Assembly (NCBI RefSeq): GCF_017468685.1
Contig: NZ_JAFUHT010000062.1
Location: 1-60,387, forward strand
Source of the DNA: Methanobrevibacter sp.
GTDB taxonomy: Archaea > Methanobacteriota > Methanobacteria > Methanobacteriales > Methanobacteriaceae
Length of the DNA stretch: 60,387 nt
Direction: 5' to 3'
Part shown: positions 1 to 7,401 of the stretch, piece by piece
Layout: each line of letters starts with the position of its first letter
Position numbering within the stretch: position 1 is the first letter of the stretch
Made by a program: the position numbers and the translations under genes
The notes under the pieces: generated by a model
What the model saw: the letters and a program-made list of their open reading frames with translations, nothing else
Database searches by the model: none
What the model was told of the DNA's origin: nothing

Positions 1-536
1 CCCAAGGTTTAAGAAAAGCACAAGCTTATCCATTCACTAGATTTGTCGTTGACAAAATCAAATTAATCATCGGTATCTACTGTATGGAAAACTTCCCTAT
101 GGCTTCTCTCGACACCTTTGCAACCGCAAAATTAGGATTTGACTCCTTAACTGATGCTACCAAAATGGATATCGGAAAAGGTAAATTCTGGTTAACCAAA
201 GATGGAGAAGACTCTGGATTAGCTATCAAAGAAACACACGGATACGAACAAGCTGGATGTAACATCTGTATGGATTACGTTGCTGAATGGGCTGACGTAT
301 CAACCGGTTCTGTAGGATCCCCTGACGGATGGTCCACTGTTTTAACCAGAACTGACGATGGTGAATCCATATTTAAAGCTGCTGTTGACGCAGGTTTAAT
401 TGAAACCAAACCAATGGATGACGTAAAACCAGGTCTTCCTTTACTTGAAAAATTAGCTAAAGGTAAAAAGGACAAAAACGGTAAAGAACGTGAAAGAAGA
501 GCTAAATTAGGATTACCACTTCCTGTGGAATACTAA
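1..536 (+). CDS. frhB: Coenzyme F420-reducing [NiFe] hydrogenase, beta subunit (5'-truncated)
   Basis: The reading frame is open from the window edge (first whole codon at base 3) to the stop at 534-536, leaving about 177 C-terminal residues of a protein normally near 280. FrhB carries FAD and an iron-sulfur cluster and passes electrons from the FrhA/FrhG hydrogenase core to F420 in the cytoplasm. Family-typical stretches are [30 protein letters not shown] and the [14 protein letters not shown] segment. The cysteines in YCMEN and in CNICMDY are the kind that ligate the cluster. The methionine at base 84 is internal and is not the start. The gene is probably the last of an frhADGB operon lying upstream. 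The call rests on recalled close similarity to methanobacterial FrhB; the related F420-dependent formate dehydrogenase beta subunit is the main alternative. Confidence 0.92.
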   Translation, partial: QGLRKAQAYPFTRFVVDKIKLIIGIYCMENFPMASLDTFATAKLGFDSLTDATKMDIGKGKFWLTKDGEDSGLAIKETHGYEQAGCNICMDYVAEWADVSTGSVGSPDGWSTVLTRTDDGESIFKAAVDAGLIETKPMDDVKPGLPLLEKLAKGKKDKNGKERERRAKLGLPLPVEY

Positions 537-634
537 TTCCTTTTCTTTTTTTCTTTTTTCTATTTTTTTTAATTAAAACTTAAATATAATTTAAATCAAT
601 ATATTATCAATATTACAATTTTGAGGTGATATTG

Positions 635-1636
635 ATGAAAAACAGGATAATTATTTTGCTTATTGCATTTGCATTGATTTTTTCTGTCAATTCTGTTTTT
701 GCTATTGATGATTTGAATGAAAATTTAACAGTTGATGGCGAAACTAATATTGTAGAGGAAATCAATAATGATATTCAATCTCAAGATACATTAACTTCTG
801 ATGAAAATGCTGATGAGTTGAGCGCTTCAAATGATGCTGAAATTCTAGGGGATTCACCAGTTTATGTCACAGGTAAAGTAACTAACCGATATAAGGAAGG
901 GGTTATTTATACTGTAACTTTTTATGATGATAAAGGAAACATTTTAAAGGATGCACCAATCTTTTGCGGTGTTGATAATCCTGAATGGGGACAAAATTTA
1001 AATACTGATTCAAACGGTATTGTTAAAATTCCACTTCCATTAAGTAACGGAGTCCATAAATTATATTTATGCAGTGAATTCAATGTTGATAATCCTGTTG
1101 TGGATAACATTAAACTCTTCAATGTTTTAACCGGCAATAAGAATATCAAGATGTATTATGATGATGGATCCACTTATAAAGTTCGTGTTTTTGATGATAA
1201 TGGAAATCCAGTAAAAGCAGGACAAAAGGTTACTTTTGCCATTGGAAAAAAGGTATACTACAAAAAAACTGATAAGAATGGTTATGCAAAACTGAAAATA
1301 CCTTCAAAACCTGGCTCATATGCTATCGGTGCCAGGTATAATGATTATGTTGTAACAAATACCCTTTTGGTTAAACCTGTCTTAAAGCCATTAACATCCT
1401 TCAGCGGCAAGAAAGTTAAAAAGACAATCAAATTTAAGGTTAAATTTTTAGGAAAAAATAAGAAAAACAAAAAGATTACTGTAAAATTCAACAAGAAAAC
1501 ATACAAGGCCAAAACCAATAAGAAAGGAGTGGCCACTTTTGTTTTAAAAACACCTAAAAAATATGGTACATATAAGGTTGTCACTTCTTATAAAAAGACA
1601 AAAATAACTCAAATATATTCAAAATATTATGCATAA
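635..1636 (+). CDS. Secreted Ig-like adhesin-like protein with lysine-rich C-terminus
   Basis: A 333-residue exported protein. The ATG at 635 is chosen because a GAGGTG SD (623-628) lies 6 bases before it; the GTG at 626 is inside the SD. Residues 1 to about 24 form a signal peptide (KNR, hydrophobic core, VFA). An acidic, low-complexity stretch follows to about residue 75. Then come about three Ig-like beta-sandwich repeats, recognisable by DDNGNPV, TDKNGYA and TNKKGVA turns. The last about 100 residues are very lysine-rich and match the terminal cassette of the large adhesins downstream. There is no C-terminal membrane helix, so wall retention through the basic domain is an inference. It looks like a miniature of the giant proteins, without the beta-helix part. 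A terminator hairpin overlaps the stop. Confidence 0.8.
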   Translation: MKNRIIILLIAFALIFSVNSVFAIDDLNENLTVDGETNIVEEINNDIQSQDTLTSDENADELSASNDAEILGDSPVYVTGKVTNRYKEGVIYTVTFYDDKGNILKDAPIFCGVDNPEWGQNLNTDSNGIVKIPLPLSNGVHKLYLCSEFNVDNPVVDNIKLFNVLTGNKNIKMYYDDGSTYKVRVFDDNGNPVKAGQKVTFAIGKKVYYKKTDKNGYAKLKIPSKPGSYAIGARYNDYVVTNTLLVKPVLKPLTSFSGKKVKKTIKFKVKFLGKNKKNKKITVKFNKKTYKAKTNKKGVATFVLKTPKKYGTYKVVTSYKKTKITQIYSKYYA

Positions 1637-1662
1637 TGAAGAGAAAATCTCTTCATTTTTTA
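1635..1662 (+). terminator. Intrinsic terminator of the Ig-like gene
   Basis: A perfect 10-bp stem (AATGAAGAGA / TCTCTTCATT, loop AAA) begins at the stop codon and is followed by T6. It lies between this gene and the convergent map gene. Confidence 0.75.
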
Positions 1663-1666
1663 ATTT

Positions 1667-2584
1667 TTAAATGGTTGTAACAGTACAGCCCTCTTTTTCA
1701 ATTATCACGGTATGCTCTTTTTGACTTACAAAGCAACCCTCTTTTTCACGCAATGGTGCATACGGGTAAACCGCCATTGCATCGGATAGCTGTTTTAGGG
1801 CAATTGATCCTTTTCTCTCACCAAACTCGTCTGTTATCCATCTGCCTGAAAATGGAACATAAGCATGGTTGTGCTGAATGTACTTCAAAACCCTTTGTGT
1901 TGATTTCATCCTGAACGGCTTGTTTGCCATATATGAAAAGATATAATGGCCAGGCGCATCGTTTACAATGCCTTCACCGTTGGTTGCAAATGGTTCAATA
2001 GCTATTGCTTGACCTTCTTCCAAAACGTAATGGTCGTGATTGTCATAGTTAGGTATTGAGATACCCGCATGAAGGTTATTTTGCTCTAAACTGTGTCCTG
2101 TTAGGTTGAATATTGGATTTAATTTGTATTCTGCGATTGCTTCATGAACTGCTTCGCCGATTTTTGACACTTCGATTCCTGCCCTTGCTGTGGCGATTGC
2201 CGCTTCAAGCCCAGCAGCTGAAGCCTCAACTATCTCCTCATGCAAATTAATTTCATCCTGAGTGTAGTTTTCATCAATATTTCCATCAGCTATTACAGTA
2301 ACTGCGGTGTCTGCAATGTGTCCGTCAATCATTGCGCCTAAATCCAGTTTCACCATGTCCCCTGCATGAATTACGCTTTCATCCCCTGCTGGAGAGGTGT
2401 AGTGTGCAGCAACTTCGTTTAATGATACGTTGCAAGGAAATGCTATTTGGGCTCCTGATTTTAAAATTTCACTTTCTACATATTCCACCAAATCAATAAT
2501 CAATGTTCCTTCCTTAATCATCTTGGAAGCTTCGCTGCGTATTTTTGAAGCAATTTTTCCGGATTCAATATAAGATTCTATCAT
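1667..2584 (-). CDS. map: Methionine aminopeptidase, type II (archaeal)
   Basis: A 305-residue cytosolic metalloprotease that removes the initiator methionine from nascent proteins. It has the pita-bread fold of type II enzymes. Metal ligands can be placed: the two aspartates in the KLDLGAMIDGHIADTAV segment, the histidine in LTGHSLEQ, the glutamate in AIEPFAT, and the terminal glutamate in the region ending KEHTVIIEKEG. The substrate-side histidine is in NEVAAHYTSPAGDE. The insertion between the GHS histidine and the later ligands is the type II helical subdomain. The length matches archaeal MetAP2 (about 295-305). The start is the ATG at 2584, preceded by AAGGTA. It is monocistronic and convergent with the Ig-like gene. 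The short intergenic region to 2685 carries AT-rich TATA candidates for both directions. Confidence 0.96.
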   Translation of the reverse strand: MIESYIESGKIASKIRSEASKMIKEGTLIIDLVEYVESEILKSGAQIAFPCNVSLNEVAAHYTSPAGDESVIHAGDMVKLDLGAMIDGHIADTAVTVIADGNIDENYTQDEINLHEEIVEASAAGLEAAIATARAGIEVSKIGEAVHEAIAEYKLNPIFNLTGHSLEQNNLHAGISIPNYDNHDHYVLEEGQAIAIEPFATNGEGIVNDAPGHYIFSYMANKPFRMKSTQRVLKYIQHNHAYVPFSGRWITDEFGERKGSIALKQLSDAMAVYPYAPLREKEGCFVSQKEHTVIIEKEGCTVTTI

Positions 2585-2684
2585 AAATTTTTACCTTCTC
2601 TATTAATACAATTAAATATTTAATTGATAAACTTTATATAATATTTTATATTAGTATATACTATATTTAAATGGAGGTAAAAAA

Positions 2685-3092
2685 ATGGATATTCCTACAA
2701 TACCTGACCAGATGTTTCTATTGGTAGTCTTATTAATTATTGCTATTGTATTGATTATCATTGTTTTCCAATGGAAAAGCATTTCTAACTCTAAAAATTC
2801 AATTGCAATTTTAGAAAAAGAAATTGAGCTTAAAAAAATGTCCATGGTTGAAAAAGACATTGAATCCAAAAGATTAATGGATAATCCTATTCCATTGCCA
2901 CAGGATCAACAAGACCGTTTATCTGAAATTAGGCAATCCACTACTGAAGCTAGAAGTCGTGTTGGTTTCCTTCACTCTGAAATCAATGAAAGATTAGCAA
3001 GACTTGAAGCAGAAACTGAACAAAAGAAATTAGAAAAAATGCTTAAAGAAATTGAAGAAAAAGAAGCAAAACTTCAAAAAATGAATAAGTAG
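2685..3092 (+). CDS. Small membrane-anchored coiled-coil protein, function unknown
   Basis: I do not recognise a named family. The 135-residue product has one N-terminal membrane helix (about residues 10-28, run of L/I/V) and then a long charged helix with heptad-like spacing to the end, rich in E, K and L. The start is an ATG with a strong GGAGGTAAAAAA leader. It is followed after 8 bases by a second gene of the same general design, and the two are surely co-transcribed. A structural or scaffold role at the inner face of the membrane is the most that can be inferred. Confidence 0.8.
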   Translation: MDIPTIPDQMFLLVVLLIIAIVLIIIVFQWKSISNSKNSIAILEKEIELKKMSMVEKDIESKRLMDNPIPLPQDQQDRLSEIRQSTTEARSRVGFLHSEINERLARLEAETEQKKLEKMLKEIEEKEAKLQKMNK

Positions 3093-3100
3093 GTGTAATT

Positions 3101-3616
3101 ATGGATGCTACAGAAGTTGTTGCGGTGATAATTTTAATTGTTGCTATTGCAGTTTTGGTCTATTACTATTTGCTTAACAGTCCTGCAACTATGGATAAAT
3201 TAAAAACTTATGTTCCAACAAGTGCCGATGCACACATGGATGAGGTTTTAAATCAAAATTCTTACAATGATTTATCTAAAGAAGAAATCGCTGATGATAA
3301 AGGAGAATCTATGAGCAAAAGAATTAAAGTCAAATTAAGTGACATTGACATGTCCGCTTTAAACACTGATGCTTTTTCAAATAAAATAGATGCATTTTTG
3401 GATGCTAAAAGTGATGAATTAATTAAGGATTGGTCTTTAGCAACTACCCAAGATTTAGATGACCTTCAAAATAAATTCTCTGAAACTACTGCAAATGTAG
3501 ATACCTTAGAAAAAGATTTCAATGAATTTAAAAAGTCATCAGAAGAATTCCAAAAATCTACTGAAGAAAAATTAAATGATTTGGATAAAAGAATAGAATC
3601 ATTAGAAAATAATTAA
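3101..3616 (+). CDS. Membrane-anchored coiled-coil protein, function unknown
   Basis: A 171-residue protein with an N-terminal membrane helix (about residues 6-25), a polar central region, and a C-terminal coiled coil (about 115-171) containing repeated LEKDFNEFKKSSEEFQKS-type heptads. The SD is TAGGTG, 5 bases before ATG. It lies 8 bases after the previous membrane/coiled-coil gene and just upstream of the initiator tRNA promoter. The shared topology and tight linkage suggest that the two proteins form a complex. No catalytic motif is visible. Confidence 0.8.
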   Translation: MDATEVVAVIILIVAIAVLVYYYLLNSPATMDKLKTYVPTSADAHMDEVLNQNSYNDLSKEEIADDKGESMSKRIKVKLSDIDMSALNTDAFSNKIDAFLDAKSDELIKDWSLATTQDLDDLQNKFSETTANVDTLEKDFNEFKKSSEEFQKSTEEKLNDLDKRIESLENN

Positions 3617-3644
3617 TTTTATTTTCTTTTATTTTTCTATTTTT

Positions 3645-3663
3645 GCGAAACATTTATATATTA
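3645..3663 (+). promoter_or_regulatory. Promoter of the initiator tRNA - RNase P RNA unit
   Basis: GCGAAACATTTATATATTA reads as a purine-rich BRE followed by a TATA box. Transcription would be expected to begin about 25 bases downstream, shortly before the tRNA at 3705. The tRNA cluster at 60064 has the same AACATTTATATAT core. Confidence 0.7.
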
Positions 3664-3704
3664 TTTTAATCATAATTAATTATAGTTATATACTATTTTT
3701 GTAT

Positions 3705-3779
3705 AGCAGGGTGGGGTAGTCTGGTGAACCCGCAGGGCTCATAACCCTGAGATCCCTAGTTCAAATCTAGGCCCTGCTA
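3705..3779 (+). tRNA. Initiator tRNA-Met (CAT)
   Basis: A full cloverleaf. The acceptor AGCAGGG pairs with CCCTGCT (3772-3778), with A as discriminator. The anticodon loop is CTCATAA on a stem with three G-C pairs (GGG/CCC), and the T arm has TTCAAAT. The A1-U72 pair and the GGG/CCC anticodon stem mark an archaeal initiator tRNA. No intron is seen and no CCA is encoded. It lies 18 bases before RNase P RNA. Confidence 0.93.
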
Positions 3780-3797
3780 ATTTTAATTAATATTTTT

Positions 3798-4083
3798 ATG
3801 GCAAGTTAAAGACAGCTGCTGGTTTTATACTAAGGAAACTCCGCACATCAAACAAAACTATGGCGTTGAAAAACGTATACTGAGAAGTATGACTCTGGAG
3901 CAGAAACGACACGGCTTTTAATGGTAGACGATGATATTTAATTGAGGACATTAAAAGAAACGGTGAAACGGCCATTCCATAGGATGCAAGAGCAAAGATG
4001 CCGATAATCATTTGTTGTAGGCAAGGTAGTTCGCTAAGATGAATGCTGTATAAACAGAATGTGGGTTACTCTTAACATGCCAT
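3798..4083 (+). ncRNA. rnpB: RNase P RNA (archaeal)
   Basis: About 286 bases, the catalytic RNA that removes the 5' leaders of tRNA precursors. The ends pair as helix P1: ATGGCA with an inner AGTTAA arm at 3798-3811 against CTTAAC and TGCCAT near 4071-4083. Universal core elements appear in order: AAGGAAACTCCGCAC (CR-I), GAGCAGAAACGACAC (CR-III), GATGCAAGAGCAAAG (CR-IV), and GATGAATGCTG with ACAGAATGTGGGTTAC (CR-V). No separate promoter fits in the 18 bases after the tRNA, so it is probably made from the tRNA promoter. The open reading frames crossing it are spurious. Confidence 0.93.
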
Positions 4084-4166
4084 AATATTAATTATTGATT
4101 TCTTTTTTTGATGTGATTGTCAACAATTATATATTTAAAGTTAAATATCCATTACTAGTGATTTCT

Positions 4167-4730
4167 ATGAAAAGTATTTTTGAAAGAGAACTGGCCGGAG
4201 AGTTGATTTCAACAGATGACCCGGAATATGATAAGATTTTAACAATAATCAAGGAAACAATGAATACCTGCCGTGAACTTAACAGTGGAGTTCACACAGA
4301 AGAGGAAAATCTTGAATTTTTAAGCAAAATCATTGGAAAGGAAGTTGACGAATCTGTGTTTTTCATGCCTCCTTTTTATGTTGATTACGGCAAAAACATA
4401 ACTATCGGAAAAGGCGTTGTCATTCAGCAGCTGTGCACATTCATGGACCGTGGCGGAATAACCCTTGAGGATGGAGTTTTCATTGCTCCGAAAGTTAATT
4501 TGACCACATTAAACCATGACTTCAATCCTGAAAATAGAAGCGGAACCTATGCAAAGCCTATACATATCAAAAAGAATGCATGGATAGGAATTGCTGCAAC
4601 AATTCTTCCGGGTGTAACTGTTGGGGAAAATTCCATTGTAGGTGCCGGCAGTGTTGTTACCAAGGATGTTCCGGACAATTCTATTGTTGCTGGAAATCCT
4701 GCAAAATTCATTAAAAGAATAGATGAATGA
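4167..4730 (+). CDS. Left-handed beta-helix (hexapeptide) O-acetyltransferase, maltose/galactoside type
   Basis: A 187-residue cytosolic acyltransferase of the LacA/Maa/NodL group, transferring acetyl from acetyl-CoA to a sugar hydroxyl. The N-terminal helical segment (about 1-60) precedes hexapeptide repeats. [14 protein letters not shown], the TTLNHDF catalytic-histidine segment, the [22 protein letters not shown] coil part and the [10 protein letters not shown] end are family hallmarks. The ATG at 4167 is used because a GTGAT SD precedes it and a TATA-like TTATATATTTAAA lies at about 4127-4139. A TTG at 4095 would put the promoter inside the gene. Its place beside a surface-gene region hints at glycan decoration, but the acceptor is unknown. 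Confidence 0.87.
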   Translation: MKSIFERELAGELISTDDPEYDKILTIIKETMNTCRELNSGVHTEEENLEFLSKIIGKEVDESVFFMPPFYVDYGKNITIGKGVVIQQLCTFMDRGGITLEDGVFIAPKVNLTTLNHDFNPENRSGTYAKPIHIKKNAWIGIAATILPGVTVGENSIVGAGSVVTKDVPDNSIVAGNPAKFIKRIDE

Positions 4731-4745
4731 TGAATTGGGGGATTT

Positions 4746-5072
4746 ATGCAAGATAAAATTACATATGAAGATGTAAAGGAATATAATCATCTTTTCACAA
4801 TAGATCCTTCATTTGTTCTTGAAATGATGGCCCGCAAAAACTCAAATCTGGTTTTGAAATTCAAATCCACAATACAATCTTATATGGACAATTTGGATGA
4901 TGTTCAAAAAAATAAGCTGGATATTATCTTAAACAGTGATATAGATGAACTTCAATCAGTCATGGATGAAGCCTATCGAAAAACCGGCAAAAGACAATAT
5001 CAGATTTTGGCCAATCCTAAGTATAAGAGCTTCATTCAGTCCAATCTCTCTGAGCTAAAAGAATTAATTTAG
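4746..5072 (+). CDS. Hypothetical protein, 108 residues, helical
   Basis: Not recognised. A soluble, mostly helical protein with no membrane segment or cysteine. The start ATG follows GGGGGATTT, a good SD, 15 bases after the acetyltransferase stop, so the two are probably co-transcribed. Its last 41 bases overlap the 3' end of the convergent DUF4405-type gene. Confidence 0.7.
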   Translation: MQDKITYEDVKEYNHLFTIDPSFVLEMMARKNSNLVLKFKSTIQSYMDNLDDVQKNKLDIILNSDIDELQSVMDEAYRKTGKRQYQILANPKYKSFIQSNLSELKELI

Positions 5073-5643
5073 TTATTATTGTTATGGCCAGTATTATGCT
5101 CAGGTATTCAAGTGTGGTTATCAGCAGGTTTCCGCTAACCTGGCTGAATCCTGGATTACCGGTTATGTGATTGAAAAAGTCAACTTGAATCATGGAATAT
5201 GCTCCAAATAGTATAATTGCCGCATCAATTAAATAAATTAATTTCGAATCTATTTTTTTAAAGACTTTTTCTAAATTAAATCCTAGATGTATTCCCAATA
5301 TTATCAGGCAGACATATGCCAAAATCTTGTGATAGGAGATTATGCTTAAATTGCCTATGTTAAGTGAAGAGAGCAGATATTGGTTGGACAGTATTCCAAA
5401 TATTGTGGTTAGGCCAAAAACAATAAAAAAACTTATATTAACTATCAGCAATGCTTTTCGTTTGGAACCGTATTTTCCTTTTGGGATTGCCTTTAGATAA
5501 TTCCTGTTTAAAATTAAATGGATTATCACAAGAATTATCAGCAATATCCCTATTATTTCGTGGATTTCACCAGGCAAATGCACTTTTGAATATTCCAAAA
5601 GCATTAATAACAGCAATAGAATATCCACAATAATTTTTTTCAT
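5032..5643 (-). CDS. DUF4405-type membrane cytochrome b-like protein
   Basis: A 203-residue integral membrane protein with about six helices. Paired histidines occur as EIHEIIG and IIHLILN in one helical pair, and SYHKIL and GIHLGF in a later pair. This matches the DUF4405 (flavinylation-associated cytochrome) pattern expected to hold b-type haem. The family is linked to electron transfer across the membrane to extracytosolic flavoproteins. The ATG at 5643 directly follows the stop (TAA) of the exported flavodoxin, so the two are translationally coupled and probably work together. A C-terminal KLILLAQRDWTE tail is cytosolic or peripheral. Family assignment is by motif layout, without a profile search. 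Confidence 0.72.
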   Translation of the reverse strand: MKKIIVDILLLLLMLLEYSKVHLPGEIHEIIGILLIILVIIHLILNRNYLKAIPKGKYGSKRKALLIVNISFFIVFGLTTIFGILSNQYLLSSLNIGNLSIISYHKILAYVCLIILGIHLGFNLEKVFKKIDSKLIYLIDAAIILFGAYSMIQVDFFNHITGNPGFSQVSGNLLITTLEYLSIILAITIITKLILLAQRDWTE

Positions 5644-6286
5644 TTAGTAACCTAATTCTTTTAACCATTCAATAGTTTGCAGTTTTCCATCATCGCTTCT
5701 TGCGGTTTTACCGTCTAATGCAAGGCCGTTTGTTTTGACTGTTGCTTTCGATAGTTTTTCCTGGATTGTTGTGTATGTTCCGGCATCTCCTGATTCCTCA
5801 TGTGTGTTGAATGGAATCACGGTTTTTCCGTCAAAGTCATATTTCCTCAAGGAATGTGTACATTATCATAGGAAGGTCTCCCCACCATATCGGATAACCT
5901 ACAAATATTGTATTGTAGCTATCAAAATTATCAATTTTATCAGTAATCTTTGGTCTTGCGTTGTCCTCCTGTTCTTTAGATGCAACCTTTGTGCATTCAT
6001 CATAATTGTCAGGGTACTTATCTATAGGAACTATCTCAAAAGAGTCACATTTCAAATATTCCTTGATGTATGATGCAACCATTGCGGTGTTCCCGACCTC
6101 GACATTGCCCACATTATAGTTTTCGCCGGTTCTTGAAAAGTAGACGACCAATATATCGCTATCACTATTGTTGTTGTTCAATATATCGTTTGCAGCGGTT
6201 TCAGCATCGCTGATTGCTGTAACTTCAGATATTCCCAATCCCAAAACGATTAGAATTATTGTAAAAAAGATTAATTTTGTTTTCAT
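5644..6286 (-). pseudogene. Exported flavodoxin, interrupted by a one-base frameshift
   Basis: Two minus-strand frames form one flavodoxin. The first part (6286-5837) has a signal peptide (KTKLIFFTIILIVLGLG...VTA), the FMN phosphate loop VVYFSRTGEN and the FVGYPIWWGDLPM motif, and stops at a TGA just after YTFLEE. The second part (about 5850-5644) continues as YDFDGKTVIPFNTHEESGD to the C-terminus. Removing one A from the AAA opposite 5842-5844 restores LEEYDFDGK, the normal family sequence. The start is ATG 6286, with AGTG 6 bases upstream; the GTG at 6295 is less likely. It could be a true mutation, a sequencing error or recoding. The downstream DUF4405-type gene starts right at its stop. 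Confidence 0.8.
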
Positions 6287-6344
6287 TGTATTCACTTAAA
6301 TATATGTTGATAGTTACAACAATATATAAGTTTTCTTTAAAAAA

Positions 6345-6377
6345 TAGAATAAGTGGGACTATTCTAGTTGAATAGTC
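6345..6377 (-). terminator. Terminator of the DUF1002 gene
   Basis: On the minus strand GGACTATTC and GAATAGTCC form a 9-bp stem with a 5-base loop that contains the stop codon at 6364. A T-rich run follows at about 6340-6350. It separates the gene from the flavodoxin, which has its own TATA-like AACTTATATATTG near 6320. Confidence 0.65.
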
Positions 6378-7200
6378 CGCCTAAAAATCCTTGAGCCTGA
6401 TCAGTGGTATTGTTGAATACTCCTGATACTTCGGTTTGGTAACTGTTTATGTCGCCTTGCACGTTCTGTATTTGCTCAATACTGTCTGCAAGGTTTTCAA
6501 TATCGCTGTTTGTAATGTTGATATTGTTGTTGATAGTGTAGTTATTGATAATGTTCACTATGGTAGTGTGATCTGTAACATTATTGACTTGAACTTCTTC
6601 TTTTACATCATCAACAAGCTTTGACAATTCATCAGCATCAACATCTGAGTTTTTAACGATTTCCGCTTGGGTGTAAATCTCATTGTTCGCTGCTTCTTTG
6701 ACTGTGTCTGGAATTTCCACATCGGTCACTACTTCATAGGAATTCATGATTCCTGCAAGTGCGGATTCACCGGTAGCGGATACTGGACTTGTTACATAAA
6801 CGTGTCCTGCTGTAATTCCTGCTGATTTTAAAGCGGAAAGGTACATGTCTCCGGTTATTGTTGTGATTTTTGATTTGTCAACGCTCACTTCAAGATTGTC
6901 ATTTTCATTCAAATCAACTAATGCTGAGGAATAGATTTGACTTGAAGAGTAGGTTTTACCGGTAATTGTACTTGAAATCTTGTTTACTTCAGAAGCGGTA
7001 ATTATTTTTGAATCAACGTTTTTTAAATCAACGCCTGCTTGATTTTTAAAGAAATTGTCAACAGTATTTTTATAATCTGCATTTGTGTGAGTTGTCTCAC
7101 CATAAGTTATGACAGCCTGACTATTATCGTTAGCTGAAAATCCCACTGGAATTAACATTCCGATAAGGATTATTGTTAAAACAATCATTACCTTACGCAT
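6364..7200 (-). CDS. Exported DUF1002-family protein
   Basis: 278 residues with a signal peptide (RKVMIVLTIILIGMLIPVGFSA). The DUF1002 pattern runs through residues about 25-200: AVITYGETTHTNADYKNTV, a TITGKTYSSSQIYSSALV segment, the MYLSALKSAGITAGHVYV motif, and SPVSATGESALAGI. The C-terminal part (about 205-278) is asparagine-rich with predicted short helices, and carries several N-x-S/T sites. The function of the family is unknown; it is exported in Firmicutes and some archaea. The ATG has an AGAGGTG SD 5 bases upstream. It is divergent from the CobN-like gene. Confidence 0.85.
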   Translation of the reverse strand: MRKVMIVLTIILIGMLIPVGFSANDNSQAVITYGETTHTNADYKNTVDNFFKNQAGVDLKNVDSKIITASEVNKISSTITGKTYSSSQIYSSALVDLNENDNLEVSVDKSKITTITGDMYLSALKSAGITAGHVYVTSPVSATGESALAGIMNSYEVVTDVEIPDTVKEAANNEIYTQAEIVKNSDVDADELSKLVDDVKEEVQVNNVTDHTTIVNIINNYTINNNINITNSDIENLADSIEQIQNVQGDINSYQTEVSGVFNNTTDQAQGFLGGLFN

Positions 7201-7235
7201 ATTATCACCTCTAATCTTTGGTAAATTTTATTTGG

Positions 7236-7401
7236 TCTATTAAGTATTTAAATGTATCTTATTTGTGTATACTTTATTTTATTAAACCCTAATTATGGTG
7301 TAGTTTAGTTAATTTTATATGTTCTCAAATCAAATTTAAACTTATAGTGAAAAAATTGATTTTGCTATGTTTCTTAAATCGGGCATGAAGGAGGTGAAAA
7401 G
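7236..7401 (+). promoter_or_regulatory. Promoter and long leader of the CobN-like gene
   Basis: A TATA-like GTATTTAAATGTATC lies at about 7240-7254, giving a leader of about 120-130 bases. The leader holds a 6-bp inverted repeat (AGTTTA 7302-7307, TAAACT 7337-7342) and ends with the SD GGAGGTG (7390-7396). The same region must hold the minus-strand promoter of the DUF1002 gene. Confidence 0.45.

Noticed and set aside
3796-4011. 71-residue minus-strand open frame
   Set aside because: It lies wholly in RNase P RNA.
4095-4166. TTG-started N-terminal extension of the acetyltransferase
   Set aside because: The extension covers the probable TATA box and leader; ATG 4167 has an SD and begins the family domain.
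5644-5850. The second flavodoxin fragment as an independent small gene with a TTG start
   Set aside because: It continues the flavodoxin fold exactly where the first frame stops and has no SD of its own; treated as one broken gene.
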